7,166 nucleotides of DNA from Methylococcaceae bacterium NSP1-1 (GTDB taxonomy: Bacteria > Pseudomonadota > Gammaproteobacteria > Methylococcales > Methylomonadaceae). Below the pieces are notes generated by a model, which was not told the DNA's origin, searched no databases, and saw only the letters and a program-made list of their open reading frames with translations. A program made the position numbers and the translations under genes. The DNA is taken from assembly GCA_002256465.1 (NCBI GenBank), contig NQJG01000097.1, forward strand, positions 1-7,166, in the 5' to 3' direction. Of the stretch, positions 1-6,475 are shown piece by piece; the first letter of the stretch is position 1; the number at the start of each line of letters is the position of its first letter.

Positions 1-1111
1 GAGCTACAGGCGATTCACCAGTGCCCGGCAAACTGATGCCGATATTGGCACTTTTACTTTCTCCGGGACCATTAACTACACAGCCCATAACGGCAATTTC
101 CATAGTTTCAACACCCGGGTATTGCGTACGCCAGATCGGCATTTGATCGCGTAAATAGGTTTGGATATCCATAGCCAGTTTTTGGAAATAATCACTGGTA
201 GTGCGTCCGCAACCGGGACAGGAAATAACCATGGGAGTAAATGAACGAAACCCCATCGTCTGCAGGATTTCCTGAGCGACAATCACTTCCTGAGTTCTGG
301 ATGCGCCGGGCTCAGGTGTTAAAGAAATACGGATAGTATCACCTATACCCTGCTGCATTAATACCGACAAAGCGGCGGCTGACGATACGATGCCCTTGGA
401 ACCCATACCTGCCTCAGTGAGGCCCAAATGCAAGGCATAATCACAACGACTGGATAAATCCTGATAAATATTAATCAGCTCCTGTACGTTACTGATCTTG
501 CAGGAAAGAATGATTTTATTTTTTGCCAGCCCCAATTCTTCTGCTTTAGCGGCACTTTCAAGCGCAGATAAAACTATCGCTTTACGGGTTATAGCGGGTA
601 AAGGTTCAGGATGTTTTTGCAGTCTGTTTTCATCCAGTAATCGGGTCAACACAGCCTGATCCAGGCTTCCACCATTGACGCCAATACGGACTGGTTTGTT
701 GTACTGGCAAGCAAATTCAATCATTTGCTGAAACTGTGGATCGCGACTTTTACCACGACCTACATTACCTGGATTGATGCGGTATTTATCAAGGGCTTCC
801 GCGCAGTCCGGGTATTTTTCCAGCAATTTGTGACCATTGAAATGGAAGTCACCTACTATGGGTACAGTACAACCTTTCTGATTCAATTTGTTGCGAATCT
901 CGGCAACAGCTTTCGCTGCCTCTTCTGAATTGACTGTAATACGAACCAGTTCAGAACCTGCGGTAGCCAGTTCGATAATTTGATTAACAGTTGCAGACAC
1001 ATTCACAGTGTCGGTATTCGTCATTGATTGTACGACGATAGGGGCACCGCCGCCGACTTTAACGTCACCGACTAAAACTTGGTGGGTAATTTTTCTAAGG
1101 CTAATTGACAT
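1..1111 (-). CDS. ispG: 4-hydroxy-3-methylbut-2-en-1-yl diphosphate synthase (IspG/GcpE), 3' end cut by window edge
   Basis: IspG is the [4Fe-4S] enzyme that reductively converts methylerythritol cyclodiphosphate to HMBPP, the penultimate step of the MEP isoprenoid pathway, in the cytoplasm. The frame is open from an ATG at 1111 to the left edge, giving 370 codons of a protein that is usually around 400 residues, so roughly the last 30-40 are missing. The N-terminus carries the family signature VQSMTNTDT at about residues 26-34, followed by the TIM-barrel motifs NPGNVGRG and RIGVNGGS. The C-terminal Fe-S domain has CPGCGR (Cys298, Cys301) and GCVVNGPGE (Cys344, Glu351), which supply the cluster ligands. 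Cys298 and Cys344 are 46 residues apart, longer than in E. coli and typical of the longer proteobacterial form. No strong Shine-Dalgarno precedes the ATG, but the start matches the family N-terminus. The gene is divergent from the cyclic-di-GMP gene. Confidence 0.96.
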   Translation of the reverse strand, partial: MSISLRKITHQVLVGDVKVGGGAPIVVQSMTNTDTVNVSATVNQIIELATAGSELVRITVNSEEAAKAVAEIRNKLNQKGCTVPIVGDFHFNGHKLLEKYPDCAEALDKYRINPGNVGRGKSRDPQFQQMIEFACQYNKPVRIGVNGGSLDQAVLTRLLDENRLQKHPEPLPAITRKAIVLSALESAAKAEELGLAKNKIILSCKISNVQELINIYQDLSSRCDYALHLGLTEAGMGSKGIVSSAAALSVLMQQGIGDTIRISLTPEPGASRTQEVIVAQEILQTMGFRSFTPMVISCPGCGRTTSDYFQKLAMDIQTYLRDQMPIWRTQYPGVETMEIAVMGCVVNGPGESKSANIGISLPGTGESPVA

Positions 1112-1148
1112 ATACTAAATCTTTTGAAAAAGTTGCAGTTATAATTTA

Positions 1149-1177
1149 ATTATACGCTATACAGCTCAATGAACAGA
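1149..1177 (-). promoter_or_regulatory. Putative sigma-70 promoter for ispG
   Basis: On the minus strand a perfect TATAAT lies at 1154-1149. With a 17-base spacer, a poor -35 hexamer TCTGTT lies at 1177-1172. Transcription would begin near 1142, leaving a leader of about 30 bases before the ispG ATG. The -10 box is seen directly. Its function is inferred from position only, and the surrounding AT-rich DNA makes chance matches likely. Confidence 0.35.
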
Positions 1178-1383
1178 GTTAAATTGTATATTTTTTGTAC
1201 AAATCACCGATACGACCGAGATGAATTTAACCCTAGAAATGTTTGAAGCAAATACCTTAATGAATGGTATTTTAATAACTTGAACACTTTAACGGGTCCT
1301 TTTATCAGTCTCCCCCTCTTATCCCTTGTTAATAGGATCGCTGAAATCGCCGCCCAAATCCTGATGAGTAAAGAAACTGACTG

Positions 1384-1442
1384 TTACGCAACGGCTCAAT
1401 GTATCTAACATCAATATTTTCCATATCCCTGCTATTGCGTAA
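1384..1442. repeat. 8-base inverted repeat interlocking with a hairpin
   Basis: TTACGCAA at 1384-1391 is the exact reverse complement of TTGCGTAA at 1435-1442, with 43 bases between the arms. The right arm lies inside the hairpin at 1426-1463, so in RNA the two pairings would compete. The identity is directly visible. A role as a regulator-binding dyad or an alternative RNA fold is only a possibility, since an 8-base match in a region this size can occur by chance. Confidence 0.4.
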
Positions 1443-1463
1443 TCTAACGCTTAAAAGCAGGGG
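1426..1463 (+). other. Stem-loop in the intergenic region
   Basis: CCCTGCT at 1427-1433 pairs perfectly with AGCAGGG at 1456-1462, and a T-G wobble can extend it by one pair. Inside it, GCG at 1437-1439 can pair with CGC at 1448-1450 around an eight-base loop. A short T-rich run follows at 1465-1468, so on the plus strand it looks a little like an intrinsic terminator, yet no gene upstream reads into it. It could be a terminator for an unannotated short transcript, a leader structure of the signalling gene, or a palindromic remnant. Confidence 0.4.
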
Positions 1464-1657
1464 ATTTTCAATTTAGTACTTTTATTACAATTTTTTCGTC
1501 TCAAATATAAAACGAGTAGTAATATTTAAGTATATTAACTATTCAAGATGTCTCTGGATGATCTATGCTTGGGTGGTAAATTAAGTAATCGTTAAAACAG
1601 ATCAACCCCTGAGCTTTTTCTATCAATTTTAAGGCACCCAATAAAGATGGTCCATTT

Positions 1658-4582
1658 ATGCACCTAAAGACCTTACAAAATCCAATTATTAAAAGCTGGC
1701 TGCCTGTCTTTGTCACTGCCGTATTGTTTTATATTGCTGGCAAGCTGACGTTGTCTTTATCGTTACCCCCCAGTTATGCCACAGCCATTTGGCCTCCTGC
1801 CGGCATTGGCCTGGCTGCGCTTTTATTGTGGGGATATCGAGTTCTGCCGGGGATATTTCTGGCCGAGTTGCTTATACACTATGAACTCTATAACTTGCCG
1901 ACTTTATTGGAATCCCCTCTGGAATTGCTGATTTTTTTTCTTAATCCCATTAATAGCGTTATCAGAGCCTGGCTGGGATGTATTCTGGTCAAAAAATATG
2001 CGGAATATCCCAATGCGTTGATTTCAACTCGATTAATTATCCTGTTTTTTCTACTTGCTGGGCCGGTTGCAACTTTTTTGCCCGCCATTCTAAGTGTTTA
2101 TGGGCTAATTCTAACGGGCAATATCATAAAACAGGATGCAGCTTCTTCCTTCTTAACCTGGTGGATGGGCGATTGTACAGGCATTGTTGTTTTTACCCCG
2201 TTATTTTTGATTATCTTTGACCGCTCTCATAGAATTTGGCGGCAACGTCTATTATCTCTGGGTTTACCCTTGTGCGTCATGTTTGTAATAACCGTCATCA
2301 GTTATGTATTGGCACAACAATATGAAGTTGACCGTTTACGTAAAATCCTCAGCAAACAAACGCATATTATAACCCATAGTTTACAAGATAGGTTTCAACA
2401 GCATTTGACCACTTTAAGTCTGTATAAGGGATTAGCTGATTCAGATAAACCGATATCGGAAGCGGATTTCCGATTATTTTCATTGTTAGCGTTTAATCAT
2501 CATTCCGACATTTCACATATTGCATGGCTGTATGCCCTTAAAAATAACAAGGAGCATCGCTACATTAGTCAATACAGTGCAACTAATGAAGGAAATAACC
2601 CTGCTGATTTTAATTCAATCGCTGATATGGCCAATAAACTCGATTTTGATCCTGCGCTTGTAACAGCAATGAACAAAAATCATTTTCTTATTTTTATGCC
2701 TTTAGTTGAAACGGGAGAAAATAGCTGTCAATGCGTGAAAGGCCTTGTTGCCGAAGTTTTTAATATTAAAAAATATGCAGAAGCCGCTTTAGACAAGGAA
2801 AATATTGAGCATCTGGTTATTAAAATTTTTGATGCTAAGAGTGAAGGGCGACGGCAATCTATTTTTCAATCCAATAATATTCATGAACTATCAGATCCGC
2901 TAGCCCTAGCTAGTCACAATACCATAAATATGGGTGAACAAAAGTGGTTGCTGGAAATTGCCCCGGATAAAAAATTTCTCAGTGAGTATTATTCCTGGTC
3001 TGTATGGGAATTGCTTGCGGGCGGCATGTTTTTGACCTCTTTTATGAGTATCGGTTTATTGGTTTTAACCGGTGAGAATGAATCAGTCAGATCCGAAGTT
3101 GATAAACGCACAGATGAACTCAAAGAAAGCAATAGCAAATTAATAGCAAGCGAACAGCAGTTCAGAAAACTGGTGCAAACACAATCGGCGATAGTTTGGC
3201 GGGCAGATCCGGTTACTTGCAGGTTTTTGTTCGTCAGTGATGAGGCCGAAAGCATATTAGGGTATCCAGTTGAGCAGTGGATTAATGAAGCTGATTTTTG
3301 GCCGCAACACATTCATGAAGATGACAGGGCAACCGCAGTGGCATTTTGCGCAGAAGAAACCAGAAACCTACGCAATCACGATTTTGAGTATCGAATGATT
3401 ACAGCAGATAACCGCTGTATCTGGTTACGTGATTATGTCCATTTGACTGTTGATAACGGTGAAGTGACAGAAATGTCCGGTTTCATAATTGATATAACGA
3501 AACAGAAGCAAGCTGAAGAACAATTGCGATTAGCGGCAACCACATTTGAAAGTCAGCAGGGGATCATGATTACGGATAAGAACTTCAAGATACTGCAGGT
3601 GAATAAGGCCTTCACTGAAATTACCGGCTATTCTCAGGAAGAAGTCTTGGGGAAAAATCCAAGAATACTGAATTCAGGGCTTCATGATAAAGTGTATTTT
3701 CAGGATTTCTGGAAGCAATTAACGACTAATGGCCGATTTGAAGGGGAGGTGTTGAATCGCCGAAAAAACGGCGAAATCTATCCGGAATGGCAGACCATTA
3801 CAGCAGTTAAAAATGATACGGGCGAGGCGAGCCATTATGTATCCGTTTTCACAGACATTACTGAGAAAAAAGATGCAGAAGGCAAAATTCATGCAATGGC
3901 TTTTTATGATCCTTTAACCAAATTACCCAATCGTCGTTTACTACTGGACAGATTTGATCAGGAGCTGTCAACGGCTAAAAGGCATAAGCAGTATGGGGCT
4001 GTTATATTTTTGGATTTGGATCATTTTAAATTACTTAATGATTCACAAGGACATCTGGTTGGGGACGAATTACTTATTCAGGTTGCAAACCGCCTGGTTT
4101 CAGTACTCAGAGAAGAAGATACGCCAGCCCGATTAGGCGGGGATGAATTTGTTGTATTACTGCATGCAAACTCAGAAAGTTTAAGCACAGTTGCAGATCA
4201 GGCATGGGTTGTCGCTGACAAAATTAAAGTTAAATTAAATGAACCGTTTATGCTCAATCAATATCAGCACCAATTATCAACCAGCATCGGCATTACCTTG
4301 TTTCCTGACAATCACAAAAGCCCGGCGATGATTCTTCAACAAGCCGATACTGCGATGTATCGCTCCAAGGCCAGTGGACGCAATGCGATCAGTTTTTTTC
4401 ATCCCAGTATGCAGGAAGCGGCTGATTTACGCTTAAACCTTGAGCAAGACCTCAGGAATGCAATTGATAATGGCCGATTTATGTTGTGTTATCAGCCACA
4501 AGTTGATGCCAGTGGGAACACCAGGTTAAAGGCACTCTGTTCCCTATGGATTTTATCCCCATTGCAGAGGAAAGCAATTTGA
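1658..4582 (+). CDS. Membrane diguanylate cyclase, MASE1-CHASE-PAS-PAS-GGDEF with frameshifted EAL domain
   Basis: This frame encodes a 974-residue inner-membrane sensor that would make cyclic di-GMP from two GTP. A MASE1 module fills about residues 14-219, with multiple hydrophobic helices and the signatures WPPAGIGLAALLLWG and WWMGD. An extracytoplasmic CHASE-like region follows (about 220-448), then a membrane helix (450-472), a coiled linker, PAS/PAC 1 (about 500-620), PAS/PAC 2 (about 625-740) and a GGDEF domain (about 745-905). The GGDEF domain keeps the metal site DLDHFK (786-791), GGDEF at 827-831 and the inhibitory RxxD at 818-821, so cyclase activity is expected. The EAL domain begins near 928 with YQPQVD, but the frame is lost between residues 954 and 958. 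The final 16-20 residues are out of frame and end at TGA 4580-4582. An intact gene would encode about 1175 residues. The ATG at 1658 is the only one after an in-frame stop at 1610; its ribosome binding site is weak. Confidence 0.85.
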   Translation: MHLKTLQNPIIKSWLPVFVTAVLFYIAGKLTLSLSLPPSYATAIWPPAGIGLAALLLWGYRVLPGIFLAELLIHYELYNLPTLLESPLELLIFFLNPINSVIRAWLGCILVKKYAEYPNALISTRLIILFFLLAGPVATFLPAILSVYGLILTGNIIKQDAASSFLTWWMGDCTGIVVFTPLFLIIFDRSHRIWRQRLLSLGLPLCVMFVITVISYVLAQQYEVDRLRKILSKQTHIITHSLQDRFQQHLTTLSLYKGLADSDKPISEADFRLFSLLAFNHHSDISHIAWLYALKNNKEHRYISQYSATNEGNNPADFNSIADMANKLDFDPALVTAMNKNHFLIFMPLVETGENSCQCVKGLVAEVFNIKKYAEAALDKENIEHLVIKIFDAKSEGRRQSIFQSNNIHELSDPLALASHNTINMGEQKWLLEIAPDKKFLSEYYSWSVWELLAGGMFLTSFMSIGLLVLTGENESVRSEVDKRTDELKESNSKLIASEQQFRKLVQTQSAIVWRADPVTCRFLFVSDEAESILGYPVEQWINEADFWPQHIHEDDRATAVAFCAEETRNLRNHDFEYRMITADNRCIWLRDYVHLTVDNGEVTEMSGFIIDITKQKQAEEQLRLAATTFESQQGIMITDKNFKILQVNKAFTEITGYSQEEVLGKNPRILNSGLHDKVYFQDFWKQLTTNGRFEGEVLNRRKNGEIYPEWQTITAVKNDTGEASHYVSVFTDITEKKDAEGKIHAMAFYDPLTKLPNRRLLLDRFDQELSTAKRHKQYGAVIFLDLDHFKLLNDSQGHLVGDELLIQVANRLVSVLREEDTPARLGGDEFVVLLHANSESLSTVADQAWVVADKIKVKLNEPFMLNQYQHQLSTSIGITLFPDNHKSPAMILQQADTAMYRSKASGRNAISFFHPSMQEAADLRLNLEQDLRNAIDNGRFMLCYQPQVDASGNTRLKALCSLWILSPLQRKAI
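4517..4545 (+). other. Frameshift/deletion junction inside the EAL domain
   Basis: EAL domains normally run QPQVD, a short loop, then G-A-E-A-L-x-R-W, a loop, then P-x-x-F-I-P. Here QPQVDASGN is read in the frame of the long upstream ORF, while LFPMDFIPIAEES is read in another frame a few codons later. Only 11 bases separate the Lys codon at 4529-4531 from the Pro codon at 4543-4545, where the family spacing calls for about 51. About 40 bases (34-40 depending on alignment), one more than a multiple of three, are therefore missing, including the EAL motif and the conserved Arg-Trp. A -1 slip at the A-rich TTAAAG would rejoin the frames as LKGTLFPMDF but would not restore the motif. Confidence 0.8.
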
Positions 4583-5151
4583 TTCTGGGCATAGGCCGAT
4601 GGGTATTTTTGGAGGCATGTAATCAGATTAAAGCCTGGCAAGATGCAGGAATTAATCCGCCGCACATATCGGTTAATGTCAGTTCTCGGCAATTCAGACA
4701 AAACGATTTTGTTGACCAGGTAAAATACGCAATAGACAGTAGTGGGATTGCTGCTCATCTGCTCGGTATTGAATTAACCGAAAGTGTGATGATTGTTGAT
4801 ATTAACGATACTGTCGCTAAAATGAAGGCCTTAAAAGCACTGGGTATTTCAATCGCCGTGGATGATTTCGGTACGGGCTATTCTTCATTAATATATTTGA
4901 AACAGTTGCCAATTGATGCATTAAAAATAGATCAGGGTTTTGTCAGAGATATTTTAACGGACGCAAGTGATGCCATTATAGTAGAAACCATCATTATTAT
5001 GGCGCAACACCTGAACTTGAGTGTTGTTGCCGAGGGAGTGGAAACGGCAGAACAATTAACCCTTTTAAAGCAACAAGGTTGTCTGGCTTTTCAAGGCTAT
5101 TATTTTAGCCGTCCTCTGCCTGCTGCAGATTACGCGGAAAAATATTTGTAG
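4546..5151 (+). pseudogene. C-terminal remainder of the EAL phosphodiesterase domain, detached by frameshift
   Basis: This is the rest of the EAL domain of the gene starting at 1658, in a different frame and overlapping its end by 37 bases. It retains the usual metal and substrate motifs of cyclic-di-GMP phosphodiesterases: NVSSRQF, ELTES, DDFGTGYSSL, LKIDQGFV, AEGVE and QGYYFSRPL. The EAL signature that should precede it is missing. The ATG at 4546 is an internal methionine (PMDFIP in the family) with no Shine-Dalgarno at a suitable distance, so independent translation is doubtful. The frame stays open for about 200 codons to TAG at 5149-5151, with well-kept motifs. That points to a recent mutation or a sequence error rather than long decay. 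Confidence 0.85.
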
Positions 5152-5160
5152 TCTTCAGCT

Positions 5161-5178
5161 ATTAGCGACAAGGCTAAT
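5161..5178. terminator. Small inverted repeat between convergent genes, possible weak bidirectional terminator
   Basis: ATTAGC at 5161-5166 and GCTAAT at 5173-5178 form a perfect six-base stem with a six-base loop. It lies just after the TAG at 5151 and before the mfnB stop at 5193-5195. There is no proper T tract on either strand and the stem is AT-rich, so intrinsic termination would be weak. A second imperfect CCAG/CTGG dyad lies at about 5185-5200 and overlaps the mfnB stop. Assignment rests mainly on location between convergent genes. Confidence 0.35.
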
Positions 5179-5192
5179 GAAAACCAGGTATT

Positions 5193-5915
5193 TTACTGGA
5201 CAGATAACTGAAAAGCCGATTGACATCTATACGGCATAAGGTTTTTTATGGCGCGCCTGATCTGTATAACAGCCTGCTTGTTTAACCGCCCTACTCTGTC
5301 GTGTCCCTGACATAACGCACCTCTAAAACCAAGATAATCAGCGTTATAAGGCATGAGTTCGGGTATATCTTCCAATCTCAGCGAACCGGCCAGTCCACAA
5401 AGTAATTTCAAGGCTTTAGCCTGTTTAACAAATTGCGCAATCTCCATTTTGGCCATCTGTTGAGTTAATGAACCTTTCTGTTTGTCCATAGTATCCAGCA
5501 TAACGCCTTTAAAACCAGAATCTTTCAGCAAACTCATAATGGCAAAATCAGGTTGTGTATCGGCAAATAACACAGCGATCAAGGCAAGATTTTGTTGGGT
5601 TAATACAGACAATTTCTTTACAGTTCCCTGCCATTCATCACCAGGGAAAAAACCGATTTTTATATAATCAACACCCGTTTCAGCCATCGCCTTGACAGCA
5701 TTAAAAACCGGATCAGGCTGCATAGCCAGGTCGCCAATGGTTGAGCTGACAGGGCAACGTCCATCAATCTCGGCGACAATCTGTTTAACGTTAGCAATGT
5801 CCAAAGCACCCAGAGCACCCAAAGCGGGCTGCTTAAGATCAATAATATCGACATCCGCGCTCAACACCAGCAAGGCTTCTTCTAAACTGTTGACGCTGGC
5901 AAGCATTCCAGTCAT
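5193..5915 (-). CDS. mfnB: (5-formylfuran-3-yl)methyl phosphate synthase (MfnB, DUF556 family)
   Basis: MfnB condenses two glyceraldehyde-3-phosphate molecules into 4-(hydroxymethyl)-2-furancarboxaldehyde phosphate, the furan precursor of methanofuran, or of methylofuran in methylotrophic bacteria. The 240-residue product has the expected size, with a short C-terminal extension. Family motifs are visible in order: ASVNSLEEA near the start, DIIDLKQP (Asp26, Lys28; the lysine matches the proposed Schiff-base residue of the archaeal enzyme), SSTIGD (58-62), DYIKIGFF (Lys86), GVMLDT (Asp141), GLAGSLR (174-180) and GFRGALCQGHDRVG (196-209). The ATG overlaps the stop of the upstream DUF447 gene as ATGA, and an AAAGG lies seven bases upstream. 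It is the last gene of the visible operon and faces the EAL remnant. Family assignment is firm; activity in this organism is inferred. Confidence 0.93.
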   Translation of the reverse strand: MTGMLASVNSLEEALLVLSADVDIIDLKQPALGALGALDIANVKQIVAEIDGRCPVSSTIGDLAMQPDPVFNAVKAMAETGVDYIKIGFFPGDEWQGTVKKLSVLTQQNLALIAVLFADTQPDFAIMSLLKDSGFKGVMLDTMDKQKGSLTQQMAKMEIAQFVKQAKALKLLCGLAGSLRLEDIPELMPYNADYLGFRGALCQGHDRVGRLNKQAVIQIRRAIKNLMPYRCQSAFQLSVQ

Positions 5916-6475
5916 GCCTTGACCTTTGCTTTAAATTTTTCAATAATCGCCATCAACCACCCCCACGCCTCCAATTCTCTGTCACCCGCTGTTTTTTCAA
6001 GACCAATACGCAGATAGTCAATTTCAGACTCTATTTTTTCCATAGGCAGCCTATTTAACCGGCTAATTAAAATAGCCGCTTCCAATACCGAGTACTGGGC
6101 GCGGTTAAAGCCCTTAAATGGAGCGTGATTCACAGTGTGAACAGCTTTACAGAATAATTTAGGCCGAACAGGATCATCTTCAATTCGCACTATTTCAACT
6201 TCGGTATGGGCCAACGCACAACATAGCACCTTGCCGTTGATTATTTCTGCCGATTTTAACGGCCAATCCCGCCGTCCGGTTAAACAACCCGCAAAAACGC
6301 GCACATCATCGCAATAGTTAAACACAGCTGTTTTACTTTCAAGCAGATTATTGAGAGTTGTAGAAGGACGAAACGGCAGGATAATAAAGTCATCGCCGTT
6401 GACATGAATGCCCATAGGCGCAATGTGGGCGGCTCCTGAACTATTCTGTGTGGTAACTATAGTTTCCTGAATCAT
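5912..6475 (-). CDS. DUF447 family protein, probable FMN-binding split-barrel protein of the H4MPT/methylofuran gene set
   Basis: This 187-residue protein belongs by recognisable pattern to DUF447, found in methanogenic archaea and H4MPT-using methylotrophs. The N-terminal half resembles a flavin-reductase-type split barrel: IQETIVTT (2-9), HIAPMGI (17-23), LPFRPSTTLNNL (33-44) and FNYCDDV (52-58). The C-terminal half has KGFNRAQYSVLEAAILISRL (121-140), the conserved family helix. No signal peptide or membrane segment is evident, so it should be cytoplasmic. Its start overlaps the stop of the upstream gene by one base (TAATG), and its stop overlaps mfnB by four bases (ATGA). There is no good ribosome binding site of its own, which suggests reinitiation. 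No reaction is established for the family to my knowledge. FMN binding is inferred from fold similarity, and a role in C1-cofactor synthesis from the operon. Confidence 0.88.
   Translation of the reverse strand: MIQETIVTTQNSSGAAHIAPMGIHVNGDDFIILPFRPSTTLNNLLESKTAVFNYCDDVRVFAGCLTGRRDWPLKSAEIINGKVLCCALAHTEVEIVRIEDDPVRPKLFCKAVHTVNHAPFKGFNRAQYSVLEAAILISRLNRLPMEKIESEIDYLRIGLEKTAGDRELEAWGWLMAIIEKFKAKVKA
5923..5927 (-). promoter_or_regulatory. Shine-Dalgarno site for mfnB within the DUF447 gene
   Basis: On the minus strand AAAGG sits seven bases before the mfnB ATG (5915-5913), inside the last codons of the upstream gene. With the ATGA overlap it fits translational coupling with some independent initiation, and it supports this ATG as the start. 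Confidence 0.55.

Larger units (their letters stand above)
1112..1657. other. 546-base intergenic region between divergent genes, no convincing gene
   Basis: This AT-rich stretch separates ispG (leftward) from the cyclic-di-GMP signalling gene (rightward), so both promoters should lie in it. I see the ispG -10 box, a hairpin at 1426-1463 and an interlocking inverted repeat at 1384-1442, described separately. The longest start-to-stop frame I noticed is 20 codons from the ATG at 1221, without a clear ribosome binding site, and I do not regard it as a gene. For the rightward gene there are only weak promoter-like candidates, such as TATAAA at 1506-1511 and TATGCT near 1564. I see no tRNA, no recognisable riboswitch consensus and no insertion-sequence ends. 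Confidence 0.7.

Noticed and set aside
1221..1283. A 20-codon frame starting at ATG 1221 in the intergenic region.
   Set aside because: It is very short, has no clear ribosome binding site and no recognisable leader-peptide pattern such as repeated regulatory codons. Chance open frames of this size are expected.
1360..1379. CTGATGAGTAAAGAAAC resembles the hammerhead ribozyme core (CUGAUGA ... GAAA).
   Set aside because: No stem II can form between the two conserved boxes (only GTAAA separates them), and I found no flanking stems I and III with a cleavage site. Treated as coincidence.
1485..1511. TTACAA and TATAAA as a promoter for the rightward signalling gene.
   Set aside because: The spacer is only 15 bases and the -35 match is poor. 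AT-rich DNA gives many such matches, so it is mentioned only in the intergenic entry.
1112..1657. A c-di-GMP riboswitch (GEMM) upstream of a c-di-GMP gene was considered.
   Set aside because: The conserved GEMM core and tetraloop-receptor motifs are not visible on either strand.
5660..5922. Open frames in other phases over mfnB, on both strands, and similar ones over ispG and the DHPS-like gene.
   Set aside because: They lie wholly inside well-supported genes, show no recognisable family motifs, and are best explained as shadow frames.
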